A stretch of 64,000 bases of DNA from Bolinopsis microptera (GCF_026151205.1 NC_087077.1:13738983-13802982), one strand, 5' to 3'; shown: positions 34,004 through 46,245, counted from the stretch's first letter. Made by a program: numbers and translations. Notes: generated from the sequence alone by a model not told the origin.

Positions 34004-36506
34004 TAAGTCATTTTATTTAAAATTCCTGCATTTAAATTATTTACAGCACTCACGCCCGCGCCCTAATAATATATTATTCCTATTAGGTCCCAACCGCTAA
34101 ATTGGTTCACACATCGAATTACGGGATCAGTATGCATATTAAAAAACGTGGCATGGGGGCTTCCAGAAGACAACCATTGCCTATGTATAGACACAGTGAA
34201 TAAATTTTTGATTAGTGAACATTCTAGGCTGTGGTTATGTGTTTTGTACCGTGTTTTCAGTAAATCAGTTTGTTGATTCATTCCTTATCCGTATTTTGTT
34301 AGTGGAATCCAAAAAAATCACATTTTTCGTCATGTTTCTTAATGCTAGTATATCACTGTATAGTAGAGGTTGGCTGAACCTTCCGGTCGTCTGCGATATT
34401 CATCATTTAATGACGGACTATCGGGCGTGAATTATGATTTCTAATTTTAACTCAATTGTTGTACTTGATCTTAGGAGCGTTTTAACAACAACAAAAATAA
34501 CGAATACGGATTACACCCATCCAGACTCTTGGATCACTTTTAGTGTTTAGCTAGTTACAATAAATAACCGATACCATTAGATTTTATGAGGCTTGAATTA
34601 GGCTATTAGTGATAAAAGTCAAGACCTAAAGAGGGAATCAGGGAACTATTAGTCTATAAAATTGTTCAGGTTTTTCTTTAAATGTGTATCACGAGTAACC
34701 AACCACGATTCAAATTCCTCAGTTAAGCGAGTAATCAAGCAGTTAAGTGAGTTAGGATCCTTTGAGTATAAACAAGGCTTGTATATAGGCCTGTAATTAG
34801 AGTATTTATAAAGCCACAACAAAGCAGGAGCACGCACACACATACACACTTATAGTTATTATATACACGCACATTGTAGCTGGCTCGAGATTCAAGAACG
34901 ATTACCGTAGATAATGAACCGCGTACACTGCCCAGAGTACAAATGTTATATGTACAACTGTATGCAGAGTGCATGTCTCTTGTTATTATTTTGCTCTTCG
35001 TGCTAAGCTTTTTGAGTGCTGGATTTCTATTGGTCCAAGTCGGAGTCTGTCCTTCAAGTTCGGAGCTCGATCATATGTATCCGAACCAATTGATCACAAG
35101 TTGCGAGTAAGGCCATGTATGTATTAGCGAGATGATGCAGCTGCACAAGCTGCCAACAATTTCTATACAGTCTGCCAGCACAAAGCCTTTCAACAGTTCA
35201 ATATTTATACTGTAGCTGGACAAATGGTAGGTCAGCAAGGATTGGCGGTTAGGAATAATGGAACTGCTGATTATACAAGCCTCTATTGAGTGTTGTAGTG
35301 TTGTTATTGATTATAAAAGGGTTTATTGGCTGCTATATCGTAGTTATATCTCTGTAGGTACGCGGTTTACCGTGTCTTAGTATCATAATTCATAACGCAC
35401 TGCCTTGTTTTGCAATCAGCAAGTCAAAGGACAATTTTGCAAATTTCCTAACTCGCACTTGGCATTTCAGGTTAATTTTTCTAGTCGTCACAGTTTACAC
35501 CTTTTATCAAGGAATAAATATAATATTAAAGTCAGCGTTAGTTAAATTTATAATATCCTACTGGTAGTTGAAATGTCGTTGACTCATTAACATTTAATAA
35601 GAGTGTCCAATATTTGTGATACGGTGGTCTAGGTCATTACAAAATACACGTGTATACCCAACAAAATACATGTGTATACAATGCATGAATGCAATGTACA
35701 TACCCAATATAACTATTTTTGAGTAGAAAGTAGTAGTCCTAGTGGCATCATCATGATACAAACGATGATTTACATATTTTTGATTTTTACCTATGGACTG
35801 TTCTCGACTAACTCTAAATTCAACATGACAAAAACATTGCATCTTGTTAGTTTCCTGAAGCGCGCAGTTAATAATGTGATGTCAACCACTACAGCTAATA
35901 ACTAATAGCTTAGTTAGCTATCCTGCATACAGCTTTCAGTTGGCCGAACATCTAATTATGCATTTTGCTGCGTCTGTTGTATGTGTACAGCGTTGGTCAG
36001 CCCATTTTGTCTATAGTTCATTGTTGTAGCAGAAACAAGTTCACTTCTGTTCAATTCTTGAATTAGATTACTTAATTACTATGTTGTACATTTGTTCTCA
36101 ATATGGGCTATATTTTACAGATTTATCCTAACTTTAGTCTTAACCGTAATAATTGCCCTAATTTTCCATATATTTCTGCTCATTAACAACGTTGGACATT
36201 TCATTATATCGATTGTTTTGATTAATTTAAAGTTACATCAGCCGCACGTTAGTCAGTTTGATTTCTTTGCCAGAAGATATTATTTGATGAAGGAGCGCTA
36301 ACATGTATTTAGCAATTGGAACACATTTCAGGCAAACGAAAAACATTGTGTTTTTACTAGTCTTTATAACGAAACTATCCCAAAACGAGGGATTTTATAT
36401 AATTTCTTTTTTTTTAATTCCAAGATTTTACAACCTAGGATTTGAGGCTATTTTCACACGATCGAATCGTGTATTGAATGGGAAAATACATTTGGTGCAC
36501 TGATAA
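34004..36506. other. Intergenic; no supported gene
   Basis: Only short AT-rich ORFs without domains. It separates the divergent metallophosphoesterase and transporter genes, so both promoters are probably here, but no core element was recognised. Confidence 0.4.
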
Positions 36507-39500
36507 ATGGAAAATGATGATGACGACTGCAGTAATACTAGTCCTGAGCCAGAGCCAGATTTAGCTACAGATCGAGAAAGCTGTCTTCCGTTGCCAAGCG
36601 CTGTCAGCAGTCGAAGATGGATGTAAGTTCTAGTGTTTCACTCGATTTTTAGTTGTACAGATTTACCAGAGTTTAATCATTTTTAGAAGTCAGTCAAAAG
36701 GATTCAATTAAACCATATTTGTGAAAAATTTACAAGTTAATGATTTGTTCTCCTGCTATAACAATAACTAAATAAGTAAACCTTGACGTCTAAGCTAAGG
36801 GGACTATCCTGAACTTGAAAAAAAAAAAAAACCGACATTTATCAATTGCTCCTTAACCGATGTATTTTAGCAACATTTCAATTAACATTAAAACACATAT
36901 CACAAATGCCCGAACTCAGAATCAATCCGAAAGACGGTAGTCGATCACTCGATCAATATTATTTACATAGTGAACAGTAAAATGTACAAAACTACGATTA
37001 GATAGTTTCAAGATAAAATCTTGGAAGACAGGCAGCAACGAGCAAGACTTTGTCGATACATACATTGTACTCAACAAAACCTCAGGATGTAGTTTTAAGA
37101 TGTTAATGCCAATTGTATTTCAGGTCAAGAAAGTCAATCAGAATTCTAACTTTATGTACCTTGATAATCATGGTTGCAACCACGGTGCCAAACATACAGT
37201 GGGGGTATATAACCCTTTTCTTCGAAAAACAAGTAAGATAACTGATTACTAAAATAGAAATTGTTAGCAAATCCTACTGCAGGTCTAGCGTTGCATTACA
37301 CTGCCCATCAAAATGAACGACTGTTTTGCGCACAAGTTGAAGTAATACATTATACATTATACATATTTTTATTATGTATCATAAATCATATAAACAAGAA
37401 GATGGATAACTAGCTTCTATTCAGGGCGCAAGCACGATCATATAAACATAAATATCGATAACTAGCTTCTATTCAGGGCGCAAGCACGATCGGAATTGCG
37501 ATTTACGCATCATGTATGAGCGTGTTCGTCCTGTTCTCGTCAATATTCTCTCAAAACATAATGCGATTGATGACACTGAAGAAAATGCTATTTCTGTAAG
37601 TCCCGTGGAATTGCAGCAATATAATATTTGATGAGTTAAACCAGCAGTAAAGTGGCAGTCGTGTCATTTGAATTAAGTCTATAACGCAAAATTGATTCCC
37701 AAAATGGAAAAAGATTTCACTTAAATTTAAAATATCTGTGGGCTTATTGCGAATAGCTGTGAGCCCCAAAATTTAGAATCCCAAGCCTATTATCCAATTT
37801 TCCAGATCGGTCGTTCTCCTGAGTGTTTCCACTTGCCTACACGGTATCATAGTGTTAATGGATGATGTTTGTTGGATGATTGTGGCAGGAATCATCGTTC
37901 GAGCAATCCAAGGTGTCAGTTCAACTGTTATGCAGGTAATTATATAATTATATAGAAGCCACTATCTCTTTATATTTTATGCTTTTAGTAAGTAAAATTT
38001 GTATTGCAGTTCATACCGTAGTGTATCGTGATCACCCACGTGATATGAAAACCTATTATATATTAAGCTATTAAGCTATATTATATTAAGCTATTTTACT
38101 TCATTTTCATAAAAATGAACCCACTTTGATATGATATAATCATTGTACAGGTTTTGGCAGTTTCCGTCCTGATTTTGCGATTCCCGGAAAAGTGTGGAAG
38201 GGTGTCAGCCGTAAACGAAAGTGCCCTTGGCCTGGGATTTGCGATATCACCTTTACTAGGAGGCATACTCCACGATAAATGTAAGTTAAATGAAACTTCT
38301 CATCCCCATTTCGAGAGATTCAGTTGAATTGCGTTTGTACAATGTACACATTAAAACACCGAGCTCCGGGATCAAATGGCGATACCTCTAATATAGCGCT
38401 CATGGTACAGTCCTCAATTCTCATGTTAGTTATTTCAAATGCTTACGGTTGATTACGGGGGGAGGGGGGGGTGGGGTTTTGGTCGTTGATTACGTAATCA
38501 ACATTTTAATTTTTTACCGATTTTCGAAATACCAATTGGACAATTTTCGTTAATCATGTAATCAAAATTTTTTCAACAATTCCAGTTGGGTTCCTGTTGA
38601 CGTTTGTGGCAGTGGGAAGTTCCGGCCTCCTCATGCTAGTACCCCTCTTTTCCACTTCTACTAAACTTCTCAGCAGCACAACCAGCTACCAGAAAAGGTA
38701 CTCCAAGATGGACTGGAAGGATTTCCTCTTCCTGTCTCCCATAATCACGTGCTGTCTCTCCTCTGTGGTGGAGGCCTGTGTGGATTATGTCATGGCGCTT
38801 TATGTTAACGATGTGTTCGGAGAAGACGCTACATTCACTGGGCTATTACTCAGCGGCCTCTCACTATCCTCAATCTTGTTCGCTTTCGTGTTAGGTAAGT
38901 AAGCAACCTCATTTTTTATCTTTCGGCACTTCCAACATTTTTAGCTCTCCAACAAATGACGTGGTATTTACATTTTACACATTTTTAGCTAAACAGTAGG
39001 CATAGACGCATGATGATGTATTATCATCTAGATGGAAATAAAGGATTTTAAAGTTGACACAATGACACACACAACACATTCAGGGTATTTCTGCGACAAG
39101 TTCAACCCCTTTTTAACCGGGCTTATCGGCTGCTTTCTGACTTGTCTGGGACTTTTAGCCATGGTTCCTCCCCCCTTCTTGCAGCCCTTGATATTAGTTA
39201 ACAAACCTCAACTTGTTACCGCGAGCATCGTTACAGGTGATTTTCTAATTAAGAGCTTTTAAATATTTCAATATAAAAAGTTCGGATAAAATGTCTTTTG
39301 AGGAATGGACAACTTAAAAACTCTGACTTTGTTTCAGGACTAGGACAAGCGATGATCTGGTTACATGTACTACCAGCAATGCTCTTTGTGAAGACCAAAT
39401 GTAGAAATAAGCCCGTGAACGAGGAGCTATCTAACTTAGTTTCTCTGTTGTACATTGTTGCTACGAGTATGGGCGATTTCGCTGGGTCCTTTCTTGCAGG

Positions 39501-40561
39501 TTCGTGCTTATTTCATGATGTGTATATTCTTATGGAATCTAAAAACATGTAACTATGTTCAATATCATGAATATGGATATGGATATATACGGAATTTAGA
39601 GTATACGATATTTAATTGGAGATTTAACATTTTAACAAATCAACACGGTAACACGACATCTGTCCGACAGCGACATCTGTCCGAAAGCACTATTTTCGTG
39701 TATTTGAAGTGATATCTCAAATTTGGCACATAGAAATTTATCCAAACTTGCACAAGTTATTTGTCTTAAAGCTATCTTACTATCTAGAAAGTTTCAAGAA
39801 AATCGTATCGTTGGATCTCCAGATATATGCTTTGGAACCACTGAAACAACCGAATTGGATATATTTTTAGTGTTTAAGTAAAATCCGGATTGGAGTATTA
39901 TTTATGAGTCGCATTGTTGTAATGTAATTTTTTTTAATACTTTCAACACTACTATATAACAAATAATTTGAGATCATGAATACGATGTAGTTACATTGAA
40001 ACGTCGAGTAATCTCCTTTCCCTAATAAGAGCATTTTTACTTGTCGCAACAACCGGGATAAAGATAATTTTACCCAGAATACATTAGTGTTTAAGGTAAT
40101 ATCTTAAACTTGGCACATAGAAACTCGCTCAAACTTACACAGATTATTCGTCCTAAAACCAACATACTTTGTGGAAAGTTTTAAGAAAATCGTACGGTAG
40201 GATCCGACATAAACTATTGTCCAAATAACCTATTTTCTGAGTCGGACAGATGTCGCTGTCGGACAGATGTCGCCCAATCAATCAACACATATGCACTATT
40301 TTAAATTCGCAAAACTTTATAAACTAACACTAAGCTCTCTTTTCAGGAGGTCTACACGAATGGTGTGAGTACTGGCAACTGTTCACCATAATTTCCGGGG
40401 CCATGTTTTTCTGTACCATGTTCTGTTTCGTGTGTTATCTAAGATCGGCCAGATCACTGTCTCACTCTACCGACAGCATCAGTACGGTCATTACTAGCGG
40501 GGGTGACAGCAAGGATATTGGGGAAATGGCGTCTCTTACCGGTGATATGACGCCACTCTGA
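36507..40561 (+). CDS. SLC18B1-like major facilitator transporter, nine exons (480 aa)
   Basis: Exons are 36507-36622, 37124-37232, 37477-37595, 37806-37935, 38151-38280, 38586-38894, 39084-39236, 39338-39499 and 40347-40561. Every junction is in phase with GT-AG introns. An acidic cytoplasmic N-terminus (MENDDDDCSNTSPEPEPD) precedes about 12 helices. Hallmarks are GASTIGIAIYASCMSVFVLF, the motif-C-like segment ALGLGFAISPLLGGILHDKF, a WKDFLFLSP loop before TM7, and a Ser-rich C-terminal tail ending GDMTPL. SLC18 proteins are proton-coupled amine exporters of vesicles and SLC18B1 moves polyamines; the exact substrate here is inferred only from family likeness. Introns carry a duplicated splice acceptor (exon 3), a G-rich MITE fragment (intron 5) and a 620-bp element (intron 8). 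An AATAAA follows 18 bases after the stop. Confidence 0.9.
37385..37490 (+). repeat. 52-bp tandem duplication containing the exon 3 splice acceptor
   Basis: Two copies of a segment with AACTAGCTTCTATTCAG and GGCGCAAGCACGAT, 52 bases apart. Each has an intact TTCTATTCAG/GGCGCA acceptor. Using the first copy would add 52 bases and shift the frame, so the second copy (exon start 37477) must be the productive one. Confidence 0.9.
38430..38575. mobile_element. Fragment of the G-rich MITE family found at 41824
   Basis: ATTTCAAATGCTTACGGTTG, a broken G tract (GGGGGGAGGGGGGGGTGGGG) and a TTTTGGTCGTT...CAATTTTCGTTAAT core match the middle of the element at 41824-42159. Terminal repeats are missing. 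It ends only about 10 bases before exon 6 of the transporter. Confidence 0.8.
39654..40272. mobile_element. 620-bp element with CGACATCTGTCC inverted ends
   Basis: The ends are two tandem CGACATCTGTCCGA motifs, inverted at the other side (40237-40272). Inside are two diverged direct repeats of about 115 bases, each starting TTGGCACATAGAAA and ending AAGAAAATCGTA. AATCAACAC occurs just outside both ends (39638 and 40279) and could be a 9-bp target duplication, which would suggest a Mutator-like element. No ORF. It lies in intron 8 of the transporter. Confidence 0.7.
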
Positions 40562-40579
40562 GGGGTTATCCCTCTTGGC

Positions 40580-40585
40580 AATAAA
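40580..40585 (+). terminator. Poly(A) signal of the transporter gene
   Basis: AATAAA 18 bases after the TGA stop. Confidence 0.6.
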
Positions 40586-41823
40586 AGACGTTTTTTAGAG
40601 ATTTTCCTGTGATGGACACAGTTACTGTAAATAATCGTAGAAATAAATGTATTTTGGATAGTGAAAAAGGATTGAATATTGCTGTCATGCTCTCAGGATT
40701 TTAAATGTTTAATTATTTCGATACAATCAAACACAATATTTGTTTATTGTCAACCAAACAAGGTTTTATTCAGAATTTAAAATGCATGAAGGATTTGCAA
40801 CAAATTTTTACATTCAGCAATAATTTAAGTGTTGTGTTTTTATTTGTACGACTTCAGTACCACTTACCAGCCTAGGTCATAATCTTACATCAACTAACAT
40901 ACTATTACATCAGTGTCACTAGATGAGTAAATAAAGAATGGCTTTATCAGCTGTTTGAATCTGTTCAACGTTCCACATTGATTATCAGGTTAATTATTCA
41001 TATTCGATATGTCACAAATTCTTTACTGAGGAAATTATCCATACTCTAATTTTGTATCAGCTTACATCTAAAAACTGGATCAATGCCAGCCAAACAAAAG
41101 TGGTTAATTGACGCGACAATTTATTTCTACACAATTAAATCAAGCTAGCTAAGATAAATCAGTACGTGCGCGCACACTACCCAGCAATAAAGCTAGTGCC
41201 GCGTACGTTATTGATCTTCTGTAGACCTACCCCCCAGTGGATGTCAGGATGGCAGAGGGTTTATTATCGGTTTTTGTGGCGAATGTGAATCTCGTCCCAT
41301 CATGTAATTTGCTGATTATTGAGCTATTACCAGTATTATTCTGACTTGAGCTATTAATAACTATGAAATCAATTATCGAGAATTGAACAAGTAATTAGGT
41401 CAGATATAGAATATTATGGCTGGGGGAAAGCGTGCCACAAATGGGGACAAGAAATGGGGGCGTGCCACAAATTTGCCACAAATATTTAGAATACGTCGCC
41501 TCAGTAGATTTAATGGATGCACTTTTGCGAAGAAAAGTCAGAGTGCTGTTCTTTATATAAAAATTCAAGAGTGACCAACTATACACCATACTATACCATA
41601 TACATAGGTTTGTTTCATTGCGATCCCACCATCAATAATGGAACACACAACATTTCAAGACTAACAATAATAAACTAATTAACGTATGATCATTTAAGCG
41701 TATTTAGCTATTTCAATCAGGTACAATAATGGTACCGATTGACATCCAGCAATAAGAACAACTTGAAAAATATAAAGTATACTAAATCTTGCCAAAGAAG
41801 AAGTTCAAATTTATTTTCAGAAG
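40586..41823. other. Intergenic; no supported gene
   Basis: AT-rich sequence with no domain-bearing ORF. A local duplicate GCGTGCCACAAAT occurs near 41430 and 41460. Confidence 0.4.
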
Positions 41824-42159
41824 GGGGTCGTTCACATATATTACGTAATCAGCCGAGGGGGGGGGGGGGGTTTCAAATGCTTACGGTTGATTACGGGGGG
41901 GGGGGGGGGGGGGGGTTTTGGTCGTTTGGATTTGGACGTAATCAAAATTTTAATTTTTTATCGATTTTCGAAATACCAAGTGGACAATTTTCGTTAATTA
42001 TGTAATCAAAATTTTCGTTTTTTAAACCAATTTTCGTTTAGTAAGTGCTTTGCGATTATTTCATTCATTAATCCGTTGTGATAGCTTTTAATAAATAAAT
42101 GGCTTAACATGAACATTGAACATGCAAAAATATTGATTACGTAATATGTGAACGACCCC
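41824..42159. mobile_element. 336-bp MITE with GGGGTCGTTCACATAT ends and two poly-G tracts
   Basis: Left GGGGTCGTTCACATAT(AT)ATTACGTAATCA is inverted at the right end (TGATTACGTAATATGTGAACGACCCC, ending 42159). Inside are G14 (41857-41870) and G21 (41895-41915) tracts and TTTTCGTTAATxATGTAATC steps. No ORF. The termini resemble those of GGGGTCGT-type MITEs common in invertebrates; superfamily not assigned. It lies just 3' of the acyltransferase gene. Confidence 0.8.
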
Positions 42160-42220
42160 AAACCTCAGTCTTACTTTTTTATCAATAAACTTTCAAAATG
42201 TTTACAAACACATCATTTTA

Positions 42221-43108
42221 TTACGAAGAAAATTCGCCGAATGTACGAAAAAGTAAACTCTTAAAGTTGAAAGACCGTTGAAGTTCCCAACCTTCTGATA
42301 GGAACAAGTTCATAGACGCAGTATTTTCCTTTTTGATACAGACATGTATCCGACATTCCATCTCCTGAGCTGTTTTCAGTGTATGTCGGATAAGGATTCT
42401 AGCAAGTCCTCTTCCTTTGTGATCATTCTTGACGTTTAATTGTCCGACGGTTCCTTCGCTGTACACACATATCCAAGCGATCGGAGTCGTCGGATCACTT
42501 TCGGTGAAAATACCGAAGCTCGGTCTTTCTTTTATATTCCTTAATGACATCGAAAGAAGACTGTCATCGTTTGCATTCTCGAATCTAATATTCGAAGCCC
42601 ACTGTTTAGTGATGACCTCAGCATGCGCCTCCAACAGTGGACCGAGTGTGTAGCCTTGTGGTACAGGGATTTGTACTGGTTTTGAGGCAGGAGCAGTGAT
42701 TATGTTCATGTTCTGGCTAAATTTAACGGGGTCTTCTCCAAAGTGAAAGCCGACACGTTGGATGACACCTTTGACAATATAATCATAATATCTTGTTTGG
42801 ATATTCATTATGAACCAACTACTAAAATTAGCCTCATTCTTGTTGTTCAGTACTTCATCTAAAAAAAGGTCGATCTCTTCCAAGGTTGCCTCATCATCGA
42901 TGAAGCAGTCGATTCTTAAAATTAGTTCATTGTCATCTCGGTGATGGATGATGCCAGAGAAAATATGCCTCGCAGCAGATTGATAAGATTCTACCACCGC
43001 ATTACCGTCCTTTGGCAGCCAACCCTTTTCAATAAATCTAAGATGAGTCTTAAAAAGAAACAGCTCTTCCGGGATCTCCGACGACTTTAAAGAAGCAATT
43101 TTCTCCAT
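42221..43108 (-). CDS. GNAT acyltransferase, GLYAT-like (295 aa, single exon)
   Basis: The ATG at 43106-43108 is chosen because the open frame further upstream begins only with GTG. The C-terminal GNAT fold (about residues 150-290) shows PIAWICVYSEGTVGQLNV followed by NDHKGRGLARILIRH, the acyl-CoA pyrophosphate-binding loop (x-x-x-G-x-G/A), then IHVCIKKENTASMNLFLSEG, the strand-helix pair typical of the family. The N-terminal half (EELFLFKTHLRFIEKGWLPK, YYDYIVKGVIQRVGF) matches glycine-N-acyltransferase-like proteins, which conjugate acyl-CoA to amino acids. Length agrees with GLYAT-type enzymes (about 295). No targeting signal is obvious. The stop codon overlaps a TAATAAA, a possible poly(A) signal. 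Confidence 0.85.
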   Translation of the reverse strand: MEKIASLKSSEIPEELFLFKTHLRFIEKGWLPKDGNAVVESYQSAARHIFSGIIHHRDDNELILRIDCFIDDEATLEEIDLFLDEVLNNKNEANFSSWFIMNIQTRYYDYIVKGVIQRVGFHFGEDPVKFSQNMNIITAPASKPVQIPVPQGYTLGPLLEAHAEVITKQWASNIRFENANDDSLLSMSLRNIKERPSFGIFTESDPTTPIAWICVYSEGTVGQLNVKNDHKGRGLARILIRHTLKTAQEMECRIHVCIKKENTASMNLFLSEGWELQRSFNFKSLLFRTFGEFSS

Positions 43109-43319
43109 AAAGAAAAATGCAGTAACCACACCCTAGCAATTCTGATTAAGTTAACAATGTTTATCTATCAATGTTTGACAATACCTTAAAAAACCAAACT
43201 CCAGTTTTTGCAGGGTAGATTAAGATAATCAACTTCAGGTGTGAAGAAAAAGGAACGCGTGCCGCGTTGCAATATGTGTTACGTAACAATAATAGACAAG
43301 AGAATATCATATTATGATT

Positions 43320-45205
43320 ACCACTTTTTACCACCTTTCTTGTTTGTCGAATATCCTTAGTTTTGAACATCGTAAAAGCTTGCGGATTAATCGAAGGTGT
43401 ACATCTTATCAGGAGGAAAAACTTTTGTAAGGCAATTTTTACGTCAGACAATTAGTAAATTGGATAATTATCAATAAGCTATTAAGCAAAATTCTAAAAT
43501 TTTTTATTGGCTCAAATTGATTGGAATAGCTTGAAACACGGAGAAAAGTGGTTTTTAGAAAAACTTTGTCACTTACATTTTTTTCCGAAAATTCTAAATA
43601 TTTTTGTCGCCAAAAGTGATCAAATTGCATGAAACGCGGAGAAAAATGATTTTCAAAAAAACTTAGCGAATTTTTCGTTTCAAGAATACTTAAATCACCA
43701 ATATTTGTAGTTGGAGTTCAGTAAATCTCGGCAGATTTTAGTAATCAGGAATTACTAAGTGGAAAGGTCTGAAACTGAAAAACGTTAACCATACGATATT
43801 ATACTTTCATAACTAATTACAATACAGCCTTATCGATTTTCACAGAAACTGCACCAATGGCACAATCAAGATCGAACCGATAGCCTGCTGTACTATCATT
43901 TTATTGATTTCAATGATGAATTAGTGGGGTTAAGATAATCACATTTATAATAAAGAAAACCTCTCTGTACCGTCAATTGTGCTAATCTAAACCGGCTTAT
44001 CTGGAATCTGGATTACCAGACCTCTTCTTTTCCTCAACAATCAAACCGAGTTGTTCATATCGCGTTTGGTGGAACAGTGGGTGATGTAAGTACATATCGA
44101 GCTGTATTCAATCACAATACGACATAATACGCATGTATATTATATGGCCCTTAATGCGGTATATGAAACGCTACCTGGTGAGTGGTGGGGTTGAACTCGC
44201 AACCTTTTGAATAGTAGTAAGGGTAAAAGGGTTATGTTACATTCCTCAAATTATTCTAATTGCAGATTAGGACGACGAGAAACATCCTTTCTGTCCCTGG
44301 GGGGGGGGGGGGGGGGGGGGGGGGGTATAGTGAGCACCATTCTCTGTTCTGTGGTGGGGAACTACCTGACTCTCCTACTCTCAAGGGCCCTCATTGGTTT
44401 TACTGTCGGGTTGCACCTGTCGGTCTGCTTTGTGCTGCTGACTGAGCAAGCTAGCAGTAAGAAGGTTCTAGTCGGCTGCTTAGGTTACTCTTTAGGTAGT
44501 ATCTGGGTTCCAGTACTCGGGTATTATATTTTAGATATGCTCGGCTGGAGAACACTTCTGATTATTGCCTCTCTTCCAGTCATGATACCTCCAATGTTAA
44601 TCCTACACTTTTCCATAACCAGTACATCGAAGTTGGAACTTAGCAACCAGACAGAACAAAGTGAAGATGAAGAAACAGAAGTTGTGGATGTACCAAATTT
44701 CAAAATGAGACTATTTAAATTGTGCTTGTTTTCAAGCATCAATGATTACCATGGCTCGGGGACTATTCTACTTTTGCCAGCATTGATAAAACTTTTCAAC
44801 ATTAAAAAAGGGGGAGGAGGAGGTAGCAACTGCGAATCAATCACTCACGGAACTGAATTCTTCCTCCTAGCATGTGTCGCTGGAGCAGCAGCACTGGGAA
44901 GAATTGCATCTCCAATCATCAGGAAGAAGATAAGATTTAAAATTTTGTACTCCTCGATTGCTGTGCTCGTCCTAACATCATTTTTCTCCGCGTTTCATGC
45001 AATTTGATCACTTTTGGCGGGAAAAAAATTTGAATTTTTCCAAGTCTCGAAGTGATTTTTAGAATTTTGTTAATTAACTTATTGATAATTATCCAATTAA
45101 CTGATTGTCTGACGTAAAAATTGCCCTCGATTAATCTGCAAAGCTTTTACGATGTTCAAAACTAAAGATATTCGACAAACAAAGAAAGGTGGTAAACAGT
45201 GGTAA
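43320..45205. repeat. Long imperfect inverted repeat around a transporter fragment
   Basis: The left arm (about 43320-43650) and right arm (about 44990-45205) are inverse copies sharing CTTTCTTTGTTTGTCGAATA-like, TGAACATCGTAAAAGCTT, ATTTTTACGTCAGACAAT, GGATAATTATCAATAAG and CAAAAGTGATCAAATTGCAT blocks. The left arm has extra sequence. The arms enclose about 1.34 kb holding the ORF at 44234. The inner end of the right arm supplies the stop codon of that ORF. Confidence 0.8.
44234..45007 (+). pseudogene. SVOP/SV2-like transporter fragment, interrupted by a 27-G tract
   Basis: After the G27 run (44299-44325) the frame reads LTLLLSRALIGFTVGLHLSV, GCLGYSLGSIWVPVLGYY and LGWRTLLIIASLPVM, which fit helices 4-6 of an MFS protein of the SVOP/SV2/OCT group. 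An acidic loop (SEDEETEVVDVPNFK) and helices 7-9 follow (TEFFLLACVAGAAALGRIAS, ILYSSIAVLVLTSFFSAF). It stops abruptly after AFHAI, where the inverted repeat begins. Helices 1-3 and 10-12 are not recognised, though a short HIAFGGTVGD segment with a following GTAAGT lies at about 44058. A (G)5 insertion (KKGGGGGSN) replaces a loop. Probably a partial, captured or decayed gene. Confidence 0.65.
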
Positions 45206-46245
45206 AAGTGGCAAAAGTGGCCTTAAGACACGTGGAAAAGTTTGGAAAAGTTGGTCAGCCATAAAGGGCACCACCTAATGGGACTAAAAAACGTCAAAAA
45301 TCCTTAGAAAGCTTCTTGTCTCGGTAAATCGATTTTTCAGACGGATCTGTCTAAAGTACTAAAGATTGAAATGTTTCATGGTGTTTATATTTTATAACTC
45401 ATATTTATATTAAATGTTAGGGATAATTTCCAAGCAGAATAAGTACCTAATCGATGAAACATGCAAACGAAACAATGAATATATATCCGGTAAGTGCATT
45501 GAATGCGATCATGAACATTCTATACAATAATATTCTGCGTAATTCACTTCCTAATTTCATTCGAACTAGACAGCAAAGCCACGGACATAATTTAATATAG
45601 TATTGTACGCGGTTTTATATCCGTATTGTACGCGGTTTTATATCCGTCCTGATTCGAGTATTTCTTAAAGTCCAAATATGAATATATACTAACATTTTGA
45701 TATGATCGTAAATTATTGTAAAGATCGTGAAACTTACAGTCCAATTACTACGGAACCTCCCACGGATTCTGTACCCTTATAGCCGGAAGGAGCTTGGCGA
45801 AACAACATTCTTACTGTATACTGTGTATACTGTGTATACTGTGTACTTACCTTGTGGTTTACGTAAGTATAGCTTACCTTGTGGTTTACGTAAGTATAGC
45901 TTACCTTGTGGTTTACGTAAGTATAGCTTACCTTGTGGTTTCCGTTACCAATGTCGCTAAAAGTGCACACTCAACACCTCAACCAGTTACCGGAGTATTG
46001 AACTGCATGCCCTCAATAATTATGCAGAATAAAATAACTTTTTAATTAAAAAAACACAGACACAAATTAATAGTCCAAAATTTACATACCGTCAGCTGCT
46101 AAAAGGGGGAGATGCTAAATGCTTTTCAAAGAAACACTCACCAGTAAAGGTTTGAGAGTAGAGACACACCCGATTAACACGACATCCTATAGGTGATGTT
46201 ATAACAATAATTATAACAATTAGTGGAATCAATGGAATCAAAGCA
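45206..46245. other. Repeat-rich intergenic DNA
   Basis: No gene. Contains TACTGTGTA triplication near 45815-45845 and a 27-bp array. Confidence 0.5.
45846..45945 (+). repeat. 27-bp tandem repeat, nearly four units
   Basis: Units CTTACCTTGTGGTTTACGTA plus AGTATAG. Because 27 is a multiple of 3, the same nine-residue cycle appears in the ORFs on both strands; these are not genes. Each unit contains CTTAC...GTAAG, an inverted splice-donor-like motif. Confidence 0.9.

Noticed and set aside
36092-36503. Two hydrophobic ORFs just before the transporter start
   Set aside because: Typical of AT-rich DNA. The transporter has a good ATG at 36507 and neither ORF shows a domain or a phase-compatible splice.
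37233-37805. Apparent missing exon in the transporter, at first suggesting a pseudogene
   Set aside because: An exon at 37477-37595 supplies the missing helix and restores both phases.
44180-44215. Inverted tRNA-like segment (GGTTGAACTCGCAACC)
   Set aside because: Only a B-box-like match; no full tRNA or SINE structure found.
45727-46045. Repeat-containing ORFs on both strands
   Set aside because: They arise from the 27-bp tandem repeat.
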